A stretch of DNA of 64,000 bases from Methylovorus menthalis (GCF_020523625.1 NZ_JAJAQH010000001.1:482820-546819), one strand, 5' to 3'; positions 1-9,233 are shown, numbered from the stretch's first letter. Program-made: numbers and translations. The notes: generated by a model not told the origin, from the letters alone.

Positions 1-1
1 T

Positions 2-685
2 GGCTTGTGGCTGGTCTGCAACAAGCCCGAGATCATCCGTCAGCATCAGGCCAAGGTCTATGGCAAGGCCCCGCTGGGTGCGCCGCCCATGTCGGTGCCG
101 CATCTCGATACCCGCTATATTGATGGCAAGCCCGCCTTGCTGTTTGGTCCTTATGCCGGGTTTACCACCAAGTTTCTCAAGCAAGGCTCATGGCTGAACC
201 TGCCAGCCTCGGTGAAGCCACGCAATCTCAAATCCATGCTGGGTGCCGGTCGGCATAATCTTGATCTGACGCGGTATCTGATCGGCGAGGTTTTTCAGTC
301 ACACAGCAAGCGGGTAGAGGCTCTGCGCCAGTTTTACCCGCAAGCGCGCGATGAAGACTGGACGCTCGCCAAGGCCGGACAGCGCGTGCAGATTATCAAG
401 CGCTGTGACGATAAAGGCGGCAAGCTCGAATTCGGCACGGAGATTGTCGCCTCGGCGGATGGCACGCTGGCAGCATTGCTGGGAGCTTCGCCCGGGGCAT
501 CTACCTCGGTACAGGCCATGCTGGATGTATTGCAGCGCTGTTTCAAGGCGCGCCTGCAAGAGACGGCATGGCAACAGCAATTGAAAGCCATGGTGCCATC
601 TTGGGGCGAGTCTTTGATTGAGGATGCGGCATTGCTCGCGCAAGTGCGTACTCGCACCTTGCGCACCCTCAAGCTGCAAAGCTGA
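2..685 (+). CDS. mqo: Malate:quinone oxidoreductase, C-terminal part (5' end outside window)
   Basis: This is the last 227 residues of an FAD-dependent malate:quinone oxidoreductase, the membrane-associated enzyme that oxidises malate to oxaloacetate and passes electrons to the quinone pool. The reading frame is open from the first base, so the gene is cut by the window edge; a full Mqo has about 500 residues. Family-typical stretches near the start include VPHLDTRYIDGK and LLFGPYAGFTTKFLK, followed by the acidic and alanine-rich C-terminus. It converges on the glycoside hydrolase gene with only 23 bp between the two stop codons and no clear terminator hairpin there. Together with gltA it provides part of the TCA cycle. 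Confidence 0.9.
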   Translation, partial: GLWLVCNKPEIIRQHQAKVYGKAPLGAPPMSVPHLDTRYIDGKPALLFGPYAGFTTKFLKQGSWLNLPASVKPRNLKSMLGAGRHNLDLTRYLIGEVFQSHSKRVEALRQFYPQARDEDWTLAKAGQRVQIIKRCDDKGGKLEFGTEIVASADGTLAALLGASPGASTSVQAMLDVLQRCFKARLQETAWQQQLKAMVPSWGESLIEDAALLAQVRTRTLRTLKLQS

Positions 686-708
686 TCAGGTAGCGGTGGT
701 GTTGCTGG

Positions 709-2943
709 TCAAGGCGTGACGCTGAACCGGAACCGGTTGCTCCCAAGGCGTTTGCCTTGGCTATCCTGTAACTCGGCCTGCAACTCGTACTGCCCTGGCT
801 TGGGTTGTTCCAGACGGTAATCTTCCAGCTTTTTGCCGCTGTCCGCGGCCATATCCAGCATCCACTCGCGTTGATCCACTGCCTGGCCATCCCGTAACAG
901 GCTGATGGTGTACTTCGCCTGAGGATAAGGCTGCCAAAGATCATTGATGGCCCACAGGCCGATGATGATGGTTTCGCCACTCGCGTATTGGTCTTTTACC
1001 CATTGCAGGCTGGGAAGCACTGGCTGAAAGGCCGTACGCAAGGCGTCATAGCCGGGTTTTGGCTGGCGCCAGTAATCCACCACCCCCCAGTTGATGGAGG
1101 GCCAGTTTTCCACAAACATGAACTGGAAAATGGCGGATACTGGCGCATAGCGCTGGCGCCGGTAGTTTTCAGCAGCAAATTGAATCAAGCGCGATTGATA
1201 GGCCTGCGTGTTTTCCATCAGTTCTTGCACGTTGTTGCCGCGCGGCACATGGGCAATATTGAAGGTCTCATGCGGCTGAAAATTATGGAATTGCCATTTT
1301 TCCCATTGCGGTTCGGTTTGCGGCCACATCTCAGCTTCGCTAAACAAACGCTTGAGGCTGCTCATCACCGGCAAGGCCTGCGCACCAAATTCAGTAATCC
1401 AGGGGTTGGGGGCAGGGCGGGCAAAGGCATGCCAGTTGTCGGAATACCAGCCTAGCCACTCATGCTCCTTGGTGCCGGATTCACGGCGCGTGATGCGGGT
1501 ATCGTCGAGGGCACGTACATCCTGGTAGAGCGCATTATCCAGCGCGAGGTTCTGATCTGCGCGGTAGTCCGGATACTTGCTGACCATCCATGGCGAATCC
1601 CACGGCGGCTCGTTGTGCATGGTCCAGGAGACGACAGAGGGGTGGTGGTACAGGGTTCGCACCATGTCAGCAGCCTGGGCGCGTGCGGTGCGATGAAAAG
1701 CGTCGTCATCGCTGTATCCCCAGAGTAGCGGGAAATCCTGCATCACCAGCATGCCATTGCGATCGCAGGCCTCGTAAAAGGCCGCAGATGCGATATGGGC
1801 ATGCACCCGGATCGCGTTCACATGGGCGTCGCGCATCATGCGGATATCGCGCTCGTAACGATCAGGCGTCATTTCTGCCAGCCACTGGCTGCCAATATAG
1901 TTGGTGCCACGCATGAACATGCGATGGTTATTGATATACCACTGCTGTGTGGTTTCATCGACACGCACCTCGCGCAAGCCCAGCACCTGTTCGCGTGCAT
2001 CCAATACCCGACCATTGTTGGTGATGCGCAGCTTGAATCGATACAGATTAGGTTTGCCATAGTCGGCTGGCCACCAAAGCTCGGGCTGGGTGAGTGCATA
2101 CTGCAAGGGAAAGGTCTGGCTACCAGGCTTTAACTTAAGCGGCTGGGCAAAGCGATAGCTGCGGCCTTCAAAATTTTCTGGCACCAGCTCGGCTTCGACC
2201 TGTACCAAGGTTTCATGTGAAACATCGCTGGCTACCGCCACTTCCCCATCCAGGCGCCAAGCATTGCCATGGCGGCGTGGTGTCAGCTTGAGGCCCTGTA
2301 CGGCAAGCTGATCGCTGAAGGCGATGGTGACCGGCGCCCAGATACCGCCGGTGTTCTGTTCTTGCCCACGCGGCGACCAAGCGCCCCCGGGGCGGGTGTC
2401 ATGGTGACTGAATATTCCCTTCACCAATCGTTTATGCAAAGACCAATCTTCCGGTTTTTCCAGCGGGCTATCTACCAGCACGGTAATGACATTATCGCCA
2501 TCGCGCAAATGGGGGGTGATATCAAATGAAAATGGCTGGAAGTAACCTTCGTGGTGGCCAAGGTACTGCCCATTGACCCAGACATCCGCCAGATAATCTA
2601 CGCCTTCAAACTTCAGCTCGGCATGCTTGCCACGGGTGCTGTCATCCAGCCTGAAGTGCGTGCTATACCAGGCTTGGCCGGAGATATCCTGGCCTTGCCT
2701 GAACCAGTTGTCTGGCACGTTGATCGTCTTCCAGCCTTCTGCAGGCGGGGTCATGCTCGGCGTGACGGGGACGCGGTTGATGGGCATGAATTGCCAACGG
2801 CCAGATAAATCCAGTACTTGGGGGCCGCTTGATGGTGCGGAATGCGCAAGCTTAGGTGCCATGATCAGCCAGCAGGCTGCAACCAGCATCAAAAAAAAGG
2901 CGGCAGACCCAAGCGGGCGCCCGTTGTGAATGTTCTTTATCAA
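709..2943 (-). CDS. Exported glycoside hydrolase family 2 protein (beta-galactosidase/glucuronidase-like)
   Basis: This 744-residue protein starts with a basic, hydrophobic signal or anchor segment (about residues 10-35, ending near AHSA), so it is probably periplasmic or membrane-attached. It then shows the family 2 order: sugar-binding jelly-roll domain (about 42-210), immunoglobulin-like domain (about 215-325) and a TIM barrel (about 330-640). The acid/base Glu is in HNEPPW (E445) and the nucleophile Glu in TEFGAQ (E518), so the catalytic pair is intact. The substrate cannot be read from sequence; beta-galactoside, glucuronide or mannoside are all possible. It is monocistronic, converging with mqo. 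A secreted glycosidase is unexpected in a specialist methylotroph and may act on the cell's own polysaccharide. Confidence 0.8.
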   Translation of the reverse strand: MIKNIHNGRPLGSAAFFLMLVAACWLIMAPKLAHSAPSSGPQVLDLSGRWQFMPINRVPVTPSMTPPAEGWKTINVPDNWFRQGQDISGQAWYSTHFRLDDSTRGKHAELKFEGVDYLADVWVNGQYLGHHEGYFQPFSFDITPHLRDGDNVITVLVDSPLEKPEDWSLHKRLVKGIFSHHDTRPGGAWSPRGQEQNTGGIWAPVTIAFSDQLAVQGLKLTPRRHGNAWRLDGEVAVASDVSHETLVQVEAELVPENFEGRSYRFAQPLKLKPGSQTFPLQYALTQPELWWPADYGKPNLYRFKLRITNNGRVLDAREQVLGLREVRVDETTQQWYINNHRMFMRGTNYIGSQWLAEMTPDRYERDIRMMRDAHVNAIRVHAHIASAAFYEACDRNGMLVMQDFPLLWGYSDDDAFHRTARAQAADMVRTLYHHPSVVSWTMHNEPPWDSPWMVSKYPDYRADQNLALDNALYQDVRALDDTRITRRESGTKEHEWLGWYSDNWHAFARPAPNPWITEFGAQALPVMSSLKRLFSEAEMWPQTEPQWEKWQFHNFQPHETFNIAHVPRGNNVQELMENTQAYQSRLIQFAAENYRRQRYAPVSAIFQFMFVENWPSINWGVVDYWRQPKPGYDALRTAFQPVLPSLQWVKDQYASGETIIIGLWAINDLWQPYPQAKYTISLLRDGQAVDQREWMLDMAADSGKKLEDYRLEQPKPGQYELQAELQDSQGKRLGSNRFRFSVTP

Positions 2944-3013
2944 CGTGTATCCCAGTCGAGCCTGTTAATGTGAAGTGATCGTTGAGGGTAAAGCGGAAAG
3001 GGGCGAGCCCCTG

Positions 3014-3048
3014 ATAAAACACAGGCGCCCCACGCTTGCAGGCGCCCG
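3014..3048 (-). terminator. Possible terminator downstream of the 31-codon gene
   Basis: Two GGCGCC blocks (3024-3029 and 3041-3046) can pair across an 11-nt loop. In the minus direction they are followed by a TGTGTTTTAT stretch. The hairpin lies 20 bases past the stop codon of the small gene and before the glycoside hydrolase start, so it would separate the two transcripts. Confidence 0.35.
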
Positions 3049-3065
3049 ATACTGCTGCAGCCAGC

Positions 3066-3161
3066 TTATTCTGCGATTCTAGCAGGCTCGCGATGCAGGT
3101 AAGATTTTGCAACACGCTTAACGATATAACCAACCACCAAAGTCTTGATCAATAATCTCAT
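3066..3161 (-). CDS. Small 31-residue protein with N-terminal hydrophobic helix, function unknown
   Basis: A 31-codon frame starts with ATG at 3161 and ends with TAA at 3066. It is preceded by a strong ribosome binding site, AAGGAGAG, with the core seven bases from the start. The product begins MRLLIKTLVVGYIVKRVAKSY, an amphipathic or membrane-inserting helix with basic residues, and ends in a short charged tail. It resembles no family I recognise. The strong Shine-Dalgarno, its own possible terminator and its position alone in a 395-bp gap between two larger genes argue that it is translated; the short length means chance cannot be excluded. Confidence 0.5.
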   Translation of the reverse strand: MRLLIKTLVVGYIVKRVAKSYLHREPARIAE

Positions 3162-3234
3162 GATGCTCTCCTTGTGATGAGTGACGAAGTCGGTGAAAAA
3201 CCAACATAACGTCTGAGTACATTATTGCGAGTAA

Positions 3235-3262
3235 GTTGCCGCTATCTGATCCATGCGGCAAC
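3235..3262. other. Inverted repeat GTTGCCGC / GCGGCAAC
   Basis: Perfect 8-bp arms with a 12-nt loop sit between the exporter gene (ending at 3339) and the 31-codon gene. No T-run follows on either strand, so it is either a weak terminator for the exporter transcript or an operator for the small gene. Confidence 0.3.
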
Positions 3263-3338
3263 AATGAAAGCTCAGTTTAGTGTGCCATGGGTGGCCTGCC
3301 TATCGGGGCTGGTCTGACATGGCTGTCGGACTAGTGCT

Positions 3339-4595
3339 TTATTTAATGGCTTCCCAGGCATTGAGTTTCTCCGCCTCCAGCTGCTGGCTATGGCGATAAT
3401 AGCGTTGCCCGGCTAGCCATAACACCAGGCCGACCAGGCTGAATCCCAGTTGACCACCCGCGAGCCACAGGACCGAGTGCGACAGCATAGGAGCAAGTCC
3501 GCCGGCGACTACTGCCGACAGCATGGTTTGGGTAAAGGATTGGCACGAGGCCACAGTACCGCGGATGGCGGGGAAGAGATCCAGCACAAATAGGGTGATA
3601 CCCGGTGCCGCCATGGACATGCCTATGGTATAGAAAAAGAGCGGCATTACCGACCACGGCAGGGCAGGTGGGAAAATGGCATGGTAAATCACGTTGGCCA
3701 GGCTGGCGCCCACCATGAAGATAAAGCCAATGTGAACCTGGCGTTGCACGGGCAATTTACCCGCCATGCGATTGGCGGCGAGTGCTCCCAGAAAAATACC
3801 CGACACGGCTGGAATAAACTGCCAGCCAAACTGGTCAGGCCCCAGATGCAAATGCTGTGTGAGAAACACTGGCGCCGCCGCCACATACAAAAACAGACCG
3901 GCGAAATTGAATGCCAGCGTACCGGACTTCAATTGGAACAATGGCGAACGAAATACCTGCTTGTAGCTGGCCCATAAAAAATGCGGATTGAATGGCTGGC
4001 GTTTGCCTAATGGCAGGGTTTCTGGCAACAACTTATAGCAGGCCCAGAACAGCAGGATGGTGTAGACAAACAAAACCAGGAAGATAGTGCGCCAATCAAA
4101 CCATTTCACAATCCAGCCGCCGAGGATGGGCGCGATGGCCGGGGCAATGGAAAAGATCATGGTCACCAGCGATAGCAGCCGTGCGGCGGGCACATCGTCG
4201 TAGCGATCGCGAATGATGGCACGCCCCACCACCACGCCCGCACCCGCGGAAACCCCCTGCAAAATGCGGAATGCCCACAGGTATTCCACGCTGTGGGCGG
4301 CAGCGCAGCCCAGCGAACCAATGGCAAATACGGCCAGCGCCACCAGCACAATATTGCGACGGCCAAAGGCATCGGAGAGCGCACCATGCCAGAGGATCAT
4401 GACAGCGAAGGCAAACATGTAGGCCGTCAGAGTTTGTTGCACCTCGATTGGCGTGGCGTTGATGGAATCCTGAATGGCCGGAAAGGCGGGCAGATAGGTA
4501 TCCACTGAAAAAGGCCCCAGCATGGCAAGCGCAGCGAGAAGTATGGCTAAGGTGGTCGAGCTGGAGAATAATTTATTGCGCGGAATCAGTGGCAT
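3339..4595 (-). CDS. MFS multidrug exporter, Bcr/CflA family
   Basis: This 418-residue integral inner-membrane protein has about twelve hydrophobic helices. The family-typical N-terminus carries the motif DTYLPAFPAI in the first loop, and the cytoplasmic loop 2-3 contains GALSDAFGRRNIVL, the MFS motif A. GRAIIRDRY follows helix 4. Bcr/CflA proteins are proton-driven drug or metabolite exporters (bicyclomycin, chloramphenicol, sulfonamide, cysteine); the actual substrate here cannot be told. It is monocistronic and divergent from the GGDEF-EAL gene, with 334 bp between them. The ATG at 4595 has the best N-terminal fit to the family. Confidence 0.85.
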   Translation of the reverse strand: MPLIPRNKLFSSSTTLAILLAALAMLGPFSVDTYLPAFPAIQDSINATPIEVQQTLTAYMFAFAVMILWHGALSDAFGRRNIVLVALAVFAIGSLGCAAAHSVEYLWAFRILQGVSAGAGVVVGRAIIRDRYDDVPAARLLSLVTMIFSIAPAIAPILGGWIVKWFDWRTIFLVLFVYTILLFWACYKLLPETLPLGKRQPFNPHFLWASYKQVFRSPLFQLKSGTLAFNFAGLFLYVAAAPVFLTQHLHLGPDQFGWQFIPAVSGIFLGALAANRMAGKLPVQRQVHIGFIFMVGASLANVIYHAIFPPALPWSVMPLFFYTIGMSMAAPGITLFVLDLFPAIRGTVASCQSFTQTMLSAVVAGGLAPMLSHSVLWLAGGQLGFSLVGLVLWLAGQRYYRHSQQLEAEKLNAWEAIK

Positions 4596-4929
4596 ATATC
4601 CATGGCAGGGGCGATTGCCCGGTTAGGTTATTGTTGGCAAAGGGAGTGACTGGACAAGGCCTTACACATGCTGGGTTGGTCAATTTGAATAAGAAAAAGT
4701 TTAAACCTCGCCGCGTATTCTAACCACGTATGGTGTCGGGAGAGCAGGGTGTCAGGCCTGGTCATTTTACCCTGCCCAGCGCGTATTTAAATTGGACACT
4801 CGTCAGCAATTGGGATAGTTTTATAAGGGGTTGTTTGCATAATAAGTTCTTGCGTCATGTAGATCGCGAACCGGGGAATTATTCCAGCGAATTTCATGAC
4901 CATGAGAATAATGGGAAGAACACAGCGCA
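4596..4929. other. Divergent intergenic region with 7-bp dyad, no confident promoter
   Basis: This 334-bp gap separates the exporter and the GGDEF-EAL gene and must hold both promoters. It has a dyad GCAGGGT / ACCCTGC (4744-4750 and 4769-4775) and an AT-rich stretch from about 4780 to 4860. I find no good -35/-10 pair and no plausible small gene with a ribosome binding site. Confidence 0.4.
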
Positions 4930-7900
4930 ATGATGACCACATATCTTCTTGACGCCCAGAAGGCACTGGCAGAGAGCAAACATTTGCTCGCCATGGCGGG
5001 TGAGCTGGCGTCAATCAGCATGGCGATCGTTGATACGGACGGTCACTGGCTGGCTGCCAATGGCCCTTGCTGCCAGCAACTGGGCTATGAAGAATCGGAG
5101 TTACTCAAAACCAGTTATTGCGAGCTGGTGCACCCTGAAGATTGGCAAGCGGAAAAGCTGACGTGGCGCGAGGTATTGGCGGCATGTTGTGCGCAACCAC
5201 TGGAGCACAGGTTCAAACATCGTTCCGGTCGCCATGTCTGGCTCAGCAGCGCTTTCTCTCCCATACGTTCCCAAGACAATACCCTCCTGTTTTATCTCCT
5301 TCGCATTGAAAATATCACCGACCGCAAACTGGGCGAACAACATCGTGTGTTGATGAATTTTGCGCTTAACCAGGTCACTGAAGCCGCGTATTTGCTGGAT
5401 GAAAATGAGCGCCTGACCTATGTGAATGATGCCGCCTGCAATGCCCTGGGCTACAGCCGTGAAGAGCTGCTGCACATGGAGATGGGGGAAATACATAGTG
5501 ACGGGTGGCCGGAAATAACCAGGACAGCCCTGGACAATACCGCGTCTCATCTAGTGGTAGAGACCATGCATAGGCGCAAGGATGGCAGCCAGTTTCCGGT
5601 GGAAATTCATGCCAGCCTGTTTGAGTATGAAGGCGTTCCCTATCGGCTGGTCATGGTGCGCGATATCAACGACCGCAAAGAGACCGAACAGCAATTACGC
5701 AGTCAGGAGCAGCTCTACCACACGCTGGTGGATCATTTGCCTGATCCGGTTATTCGTTACGACAGCGAAGGCAAGCGTGTATTTTTGAATCCGGTGGCTG
5801 AGGCTTTGTTACAGCGGCCAATCGCCGAGTTGCTGGGTAAAACCAGTCTGGAGCTGAATCCGGCATCGCAGGCCTTGCAGGACTATGTGGCGCGAGTAAA
5901 GCAGGTGATCGCGAGCGGGCAGGAGTGCGACTTTGATTTTTTTATGGACAGGCAACCCACGGATAGCCAAGTCCACAACAAAGTGATTGCCGTACGCATG
6001 GTGCCAGAGCATGATGCTTCGGGGCAGATCTCCGGCGTATTGGCCGTGGGGCGCGATGTGAGCCTGCTGAACGAGGCCACGCGCAAGCTCAGTACCTTGC
6101 TGGAAAATATCCCGGATCTTATTGCACGCTTTGATCTGCAAGGCCGCTATCTGTATGTAAACCCGGTTTTTTGCGAAACGTTTCAGACCAGGGCCCCCGA
6201 CCTGATCGGGCAGCAGAGTGTTAGCTGGCCAGGTATTGTGGGACAGGACGCTCCCATTTTGAAATCGATTCAGGAAGTTGCCCAACGCGAAGAAGCCATC
6301 ACTGTCGTCTTGGATGTCACCATGCATGGCAAGCCGAGTTATCTGGAGTGGCGCCTGATTCCGGAAAGTGATCAGCAGGGCCGCGTGGTCAGTGTGCTGG
6401 CGGTTGGGCGTGACATGACGCAGCTGCGCATGCATGAGCGCCTGGAGCAGATGCGCTTACTGATTCTGGAATCGCTCGCGCATGGTGACGCTTTCTCCAG
6501 CGTGCTGGATCTGGTCACACGCTACATGGAGCAAGCCAAGCCCGGCTTTTTATGCAGCATCATGCTGCTCGATAGCACGGGCACGCGCTTGTTCTGTACC
6601 CATGCGCCCAGCCTCCCGGCTGAATTTGTGGCTGCGGTGGATGGGGTTACCATCGGCATGGGCGTAGGTTCTTGCGGAACAGCGGCGGTGTTGCAAGAGC
6701 GGGTGCTGGTGGATGATATATGCACCCATCCTTATTGGGCACCTTATAAAGAGATCGCCTTGGCTGCGAATTTGCTGGCGTGCTGGTCTGAACCCATTTT
6801 TGATTCAGGCCACCGCTTGCTGGGCACCTTTGCCATCTATCGACGCGAGGTAGGGGCGCCCAGTGCAGAAGACCTCAACTTCATTCATCAGGCTAGCCAT
6901 CTGGTGGCCATCGCCATTGAGCGGCATCGTTCGGATACCCAGTTGCAGGAGCGTGAACGCGAACTTCGTTCATTGCTGGATAATTCCCCCGATACGATAA
7001 CCCGCTACGATGCCAATTGCAGGCGTCTTTATGTCAATCAGCGCATGCTGGAATACTTTGATACCACCCCCGAAGTGGTCCTGCATACCACGCCAAGCGA
7101 CTTTCCCGGTGGTACGGTGACGGTGGAATATGAGGCACGTATCCGGCAGGCTTTTCTTTCTGGCCAGCCGGATGAGCTGGAGCTTCCGCTGAAAGCGTCG
7201 AATGGAAAGCTATTGGTGCGGCATATCCGAATGATGCCGGAGTTTAACCCTGATGGTACCGTGGCCAGCGTGCTGGCAGTAGGGCGTGATATTACGGAAA
7301 TCGTGGAATACCGGCAGCGTATTCATGACATGGCGTTTTATGATGCGCTGACCCGCTTGCCTAATCGCGCCATGTTGCTGGAGCAGATGCGCAGCGGGAT
7401 ATTGGCAGCCACAGATGCAAGTCAGATCTTTAGCCTGATGGTGCTGGATCTGGACCGGTTCAAGCAGATCAACGAAACCCTGGGGCACAGTACCGGCGAT
7501 TTATTGTTATGTGAGGCGGCGGCGCGTTTGCAGGATCATCTGCGCGAAGGCGACATGATTGCCCGCATGGGCGGCGATGAGTTTGTGCTGATGTTGAGGC
7601 CGGGCGATGCGGAGCCTGAATTGATTGCCATGGCACAGACTTTGATCCAGGCTTTCCGCCAGCCATTTCTGGTGGCGGGCCGGGAGCTGTTTGTGTCAAC
7701 CAGCGTTGGCATTGCCCGCTACCCGACGGATAGCCAGGATGCCGATACCCTGCTAAAATTTGCTGATACCGCCATGTATCACGCCAAGGCCCAGGGACGT
7801 AACAACTTTCAGTTTTATGTCAGTGCGCTGACCGAGGTTTCATCTGCCCGGATTGAGCTTGAAACCATGATGCGCCGGGCCATTCAGCAACAGGAGCTGG

Positions 7901-8640
7901 AGCTCTATTACCAGCCGCAATGGGATCTGCTGGAAAACCGGATTGTGGGGGTAGAGGCCCTGTTGCGCTGGAACCAGAGCGAGCATGGCCTCATGATGCC
8001 CAATGTATTTATTCCGGTAGCCGAGGAAACCGGGATGATCATCGAGCTTGGAGAGTGGGTGCTCACAACAGCTTGCAGGCAGGCCGTGCAATGGAACAGG
8101 GGCAAGGATGTTCCATTGAAGATCGCGGTGAATCTTTCTACCCGCCAGTTTATTCAAAACCCATTGCTTGCCTCTGTCACCCGCATCTTGCAAGAAACTG
8201 GCTGCCGTCCTGAATGGATCAAGCTGGAAATCACCGAAAGCCTGCTGCTGGAAAGCAACCTCGATATTCTCAATACCTTGAACGCATTTGATGCCATGGG
8301 GCTGGTGATTTCGATCGATGATTTTGGCACCGGGTATTCGGCACTAAGCTATCTCAACCGTTTTCCGGTCAAGCAGATCAAGATTGATCGCAGCTTCGTC
8401 AAAGATGTGCCACATGACACGCACAAATCAGAACTGGTGAAAGCCATGATCTCCATTGCCCATGTGCTGAATCTGGATGTTGTGGCGGAGGGCGTGGAAA
8501 CCCAAGTGCAATCCGACTATCTCAAGGCATCGGGTTGCCGTGCGGTACAGGGCTATTTTTATGGGAGGCCCATGCCGCTGGCGGCACTGGAAGCGGTGTT
8601 ACGTGAGCAGAGTCTGGGCCACAAGCCTGCTGACATATAA
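4930..8640 (+). CDS. Five-PAS/GAF sensor with GGDEF and EAL domains (c-di-GMP turnover)
   Basis: This 1236-residue protein has no signal peptide or membrane helix and should be cytoplasmic. The domain order is PAS (about 20-135), PAS (145-250), PAS (260-380), PAS (385-505), GAF (510-660), PAS (675-795), GGDEF (800-960) and EAL (985-1230). The cyclase half keeps GGDEF at 881-885 and DLDRFKQINE. The phosphodiesterase half keeps EALLRW (1009 on), NLS, EITES, DDFGTGYS and AEGVET, so both activities look possible. Five separate sensory modules suggest integration of several small-molecule or redox signals. ATG-ATG tandem starts at 4930 and 4933 follow a GGGAAGA-like site. The stop codon lies inside the U-tract of the convergent xoxFG terminator. 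Confidence 0.92.
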   Translation: MMTTYLLDAQKALAESKHLLAMAGELASISMAIVDTDGHWLAANGPCCQQLGYEESELLKTSYCELVHPEDWQAEKLTWREVLAACCAQPLEHRFKHRSGRHVWLSSAFSPIRSQDNTLLFYLLRIENITDRKLGEQHRVLMNFALNQVTEAAYLLDENERLTYVNDAACNALGYSREELLHMEMGEIHSDGWPEITRTALDNTASHLVVETMHRRKDGSQFPVEIHASLFEYEGVPYRLVMVRDINDRKETEQQLRSQEQLYHTLVDHLPDPVIRYDSEGKRVFLNPVAEALLQRPIAELLGKTSLELNPASQALQDYVARVKQVIASGQECDFDFFMDRQPTDSQVHNKVIAVRMVPEHDASGQISGVLAVGRDVSLLNEATRKLSTLLENIPDLIARFDLQGRYLYVNPVFCETFQTRAPDLIGQQSVSWPGIVGQDAPILKSIQEVAQREEAITVVLDVTMHGKPSYLEWRLIPESDQQGRVVSVLAVGRDMTQLRMHERLEQMRLLILESLAHGDAFSSVLDLVTRYMEQAKPGFLCSIMLLDSTGTRLFCTHAPSLPAEFVAAVDGVTIGMGVGSCGTAAVLQERVLVDDICTHPYWAPYKEIALAANLLACWSEPIFDSGHRLLGTFAIYRREVGAPSAEDLNFIHQASHLVAIAIERHRSDTQLQERERELRSLLDNSPDTITRYDANCRRLYVNQRMLEYFDTTPEVVLHTTPSDFPGGTVTVEYEARIRQAFLSGQPDELELPLKASNGKLLVRHIRMMPEFNPDGTVASVLAVGRDITEIVEYRQRIHDMAFYDALTRLPNRAMLLEQMRSGILAATDASQIFSLMVLDLDRFKQINETLGHSTGDLLLCEAAARLQDHLREGDMIARMGGDEFVLMLRPGDAEPELIAMAQTLIQAFRQPFLVAGRELFVSTSVGIARYPTDSQDADTLLKFADTAMYHAKAQGRNNFQFYVSALTEVSSARIELETMMRRAIQQQELELYYQPQWDLLENRIVGVEALLRWNQSEHGLMMPNVFIPVAEETGMIIELGEWVLTTACRQAVQWNRGKDVPLKIAVNLSTRQFIQNPLLASVTRILQETGCRPEWIKLEITESLLLESNLDILNTLNAFDAMGLVISIDDFGTGYSALSYLNRFPVKQIKIDRSFVKDVPHDTHKSELVKAMISIAHVLNLDVVAEGVETQVQSDYLKASGCRAVQGYFYGRPMPLAALEAVLREQSLGHKPADI

Positions 8641-8670
8641 AAAAGGCCGGGTAAACAGGTTTACCCGGCC
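8639..8670 (-). terminator. Rho-independent terminator of the xoxF-xoxG transcript
   Basis: A perfect 12-bp stem GGCCGGGTAAAC (8645-8656) pairs with 8659-8670 across a 2-nt loop. In the minus direction it is followed by six Ts and TATG. It lies 54 bases past the xoxG stop and uses the last bases of the convergent GGDEF-EAL gene as its U-tract. On the plus strand there is no T-run, so it is directional. Confidence 0.9.
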
Positions 8671-8724
8671 AACGCTATGGATATGCCAAATGGAGATAAG
8701 GCATAAACTTGCTACAGCAAACTG

Positions 8725-9192
8725 TTAATGCTTGACCGCGTTGCTGCGCAGAAACGCGACCACTTTGAGAACTTCGTCCGGGCTAAGCCCTTGGGTCGGA
8801 TCATCCGGTACCATGGCTCCGGCGCCTTTTGCCCCCATGCCACCAGCCGTGCCGGCCCAGATTGTTTCGAAAATGCCTTGATCGTTGGCATTCTTGGTGT
8901 AGTTCCATCTGTCGTCGATCAGGTTGGGGCCGACAGCACCTTCGCCTTTTGCGCCATGACAAGCGGTGCAGCTATACATCTGAAAAATTTTCTTGCCGGT
9001 CTTGATGGCATCGGCATTACCCAGATAGGTGTTTTTGCCGGAACTCATGAATTCCTTGGCGGCAGGGGTATCAAACATCGCGCCGGGAATCGCCAGCGGT
9101 TTGTTGTCTATGGTGGATACCAGGCTGATGCCAGCGTTACCTGCGTAAGGCAGGGCGATAGCCAACAAGGCGATATAGCGTAGTTTCATCAT
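8725..9192 (-). CDS. xoxG: XoxG-type periplasmic cytochrome c (electron acceptor of XoxF)
   Basis: This 155-residue protein has a signal peptide (about 1-20, ending near GNA) and one haem c motif CTACH (C75, C78, H79). A methionine-containing loop GGMGAKGAGAM toward the C-terminus supplies the sixth ligand, as in MxaG/cytochrome cL relatives. It should accept electrons from the methanol dehydrogenase in the periplasm and pass them to a terminal oxidase. It follows xoxF by 55 bp on the same strand, with an AGGAGAG ribosome binding site just before tandem ATGs (9192 and 9189) and a stable hairpin in the gap. The xoxJ gene often seen in such clusters is absent from this window. Confidence 0.88.
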   Translation of the reverse strand: MMKLRYIALLAIALPYAGNAGISLVSTIDNKPLAIPGAMFDTPAAKEFMSSGKNTYLGNADAIKTGKKIFQMYSCTACHGAKGEGAVGPNLIDDRWNYTKNANDQGIFETIWAGTAGGMGAKGAGAMVPDDPTQGLSPDEVLKVVAFLRSNAVKH

Positions 9193-9207
9193 GTTGCTCT
9201 CCTCACG

Positions 9208-9233
9208 GGGAGACCCGGTTAGATGGGCCTCCC
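9208..9233 (-). other. Intercistronic hairpin between xoxF and xoxG
   Basis: GGGAGGCCC pairs with GGGTCTCCC (9 bp with one G-U pair, 8-nt loop) just upstream of the xoxG ribosome binding site. There is no T-run, so it is more likely an mRNA-stabilising or attenuating structure that sets the xoxF:xoxG ratio than a full terminator. Confidence 0.55.
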
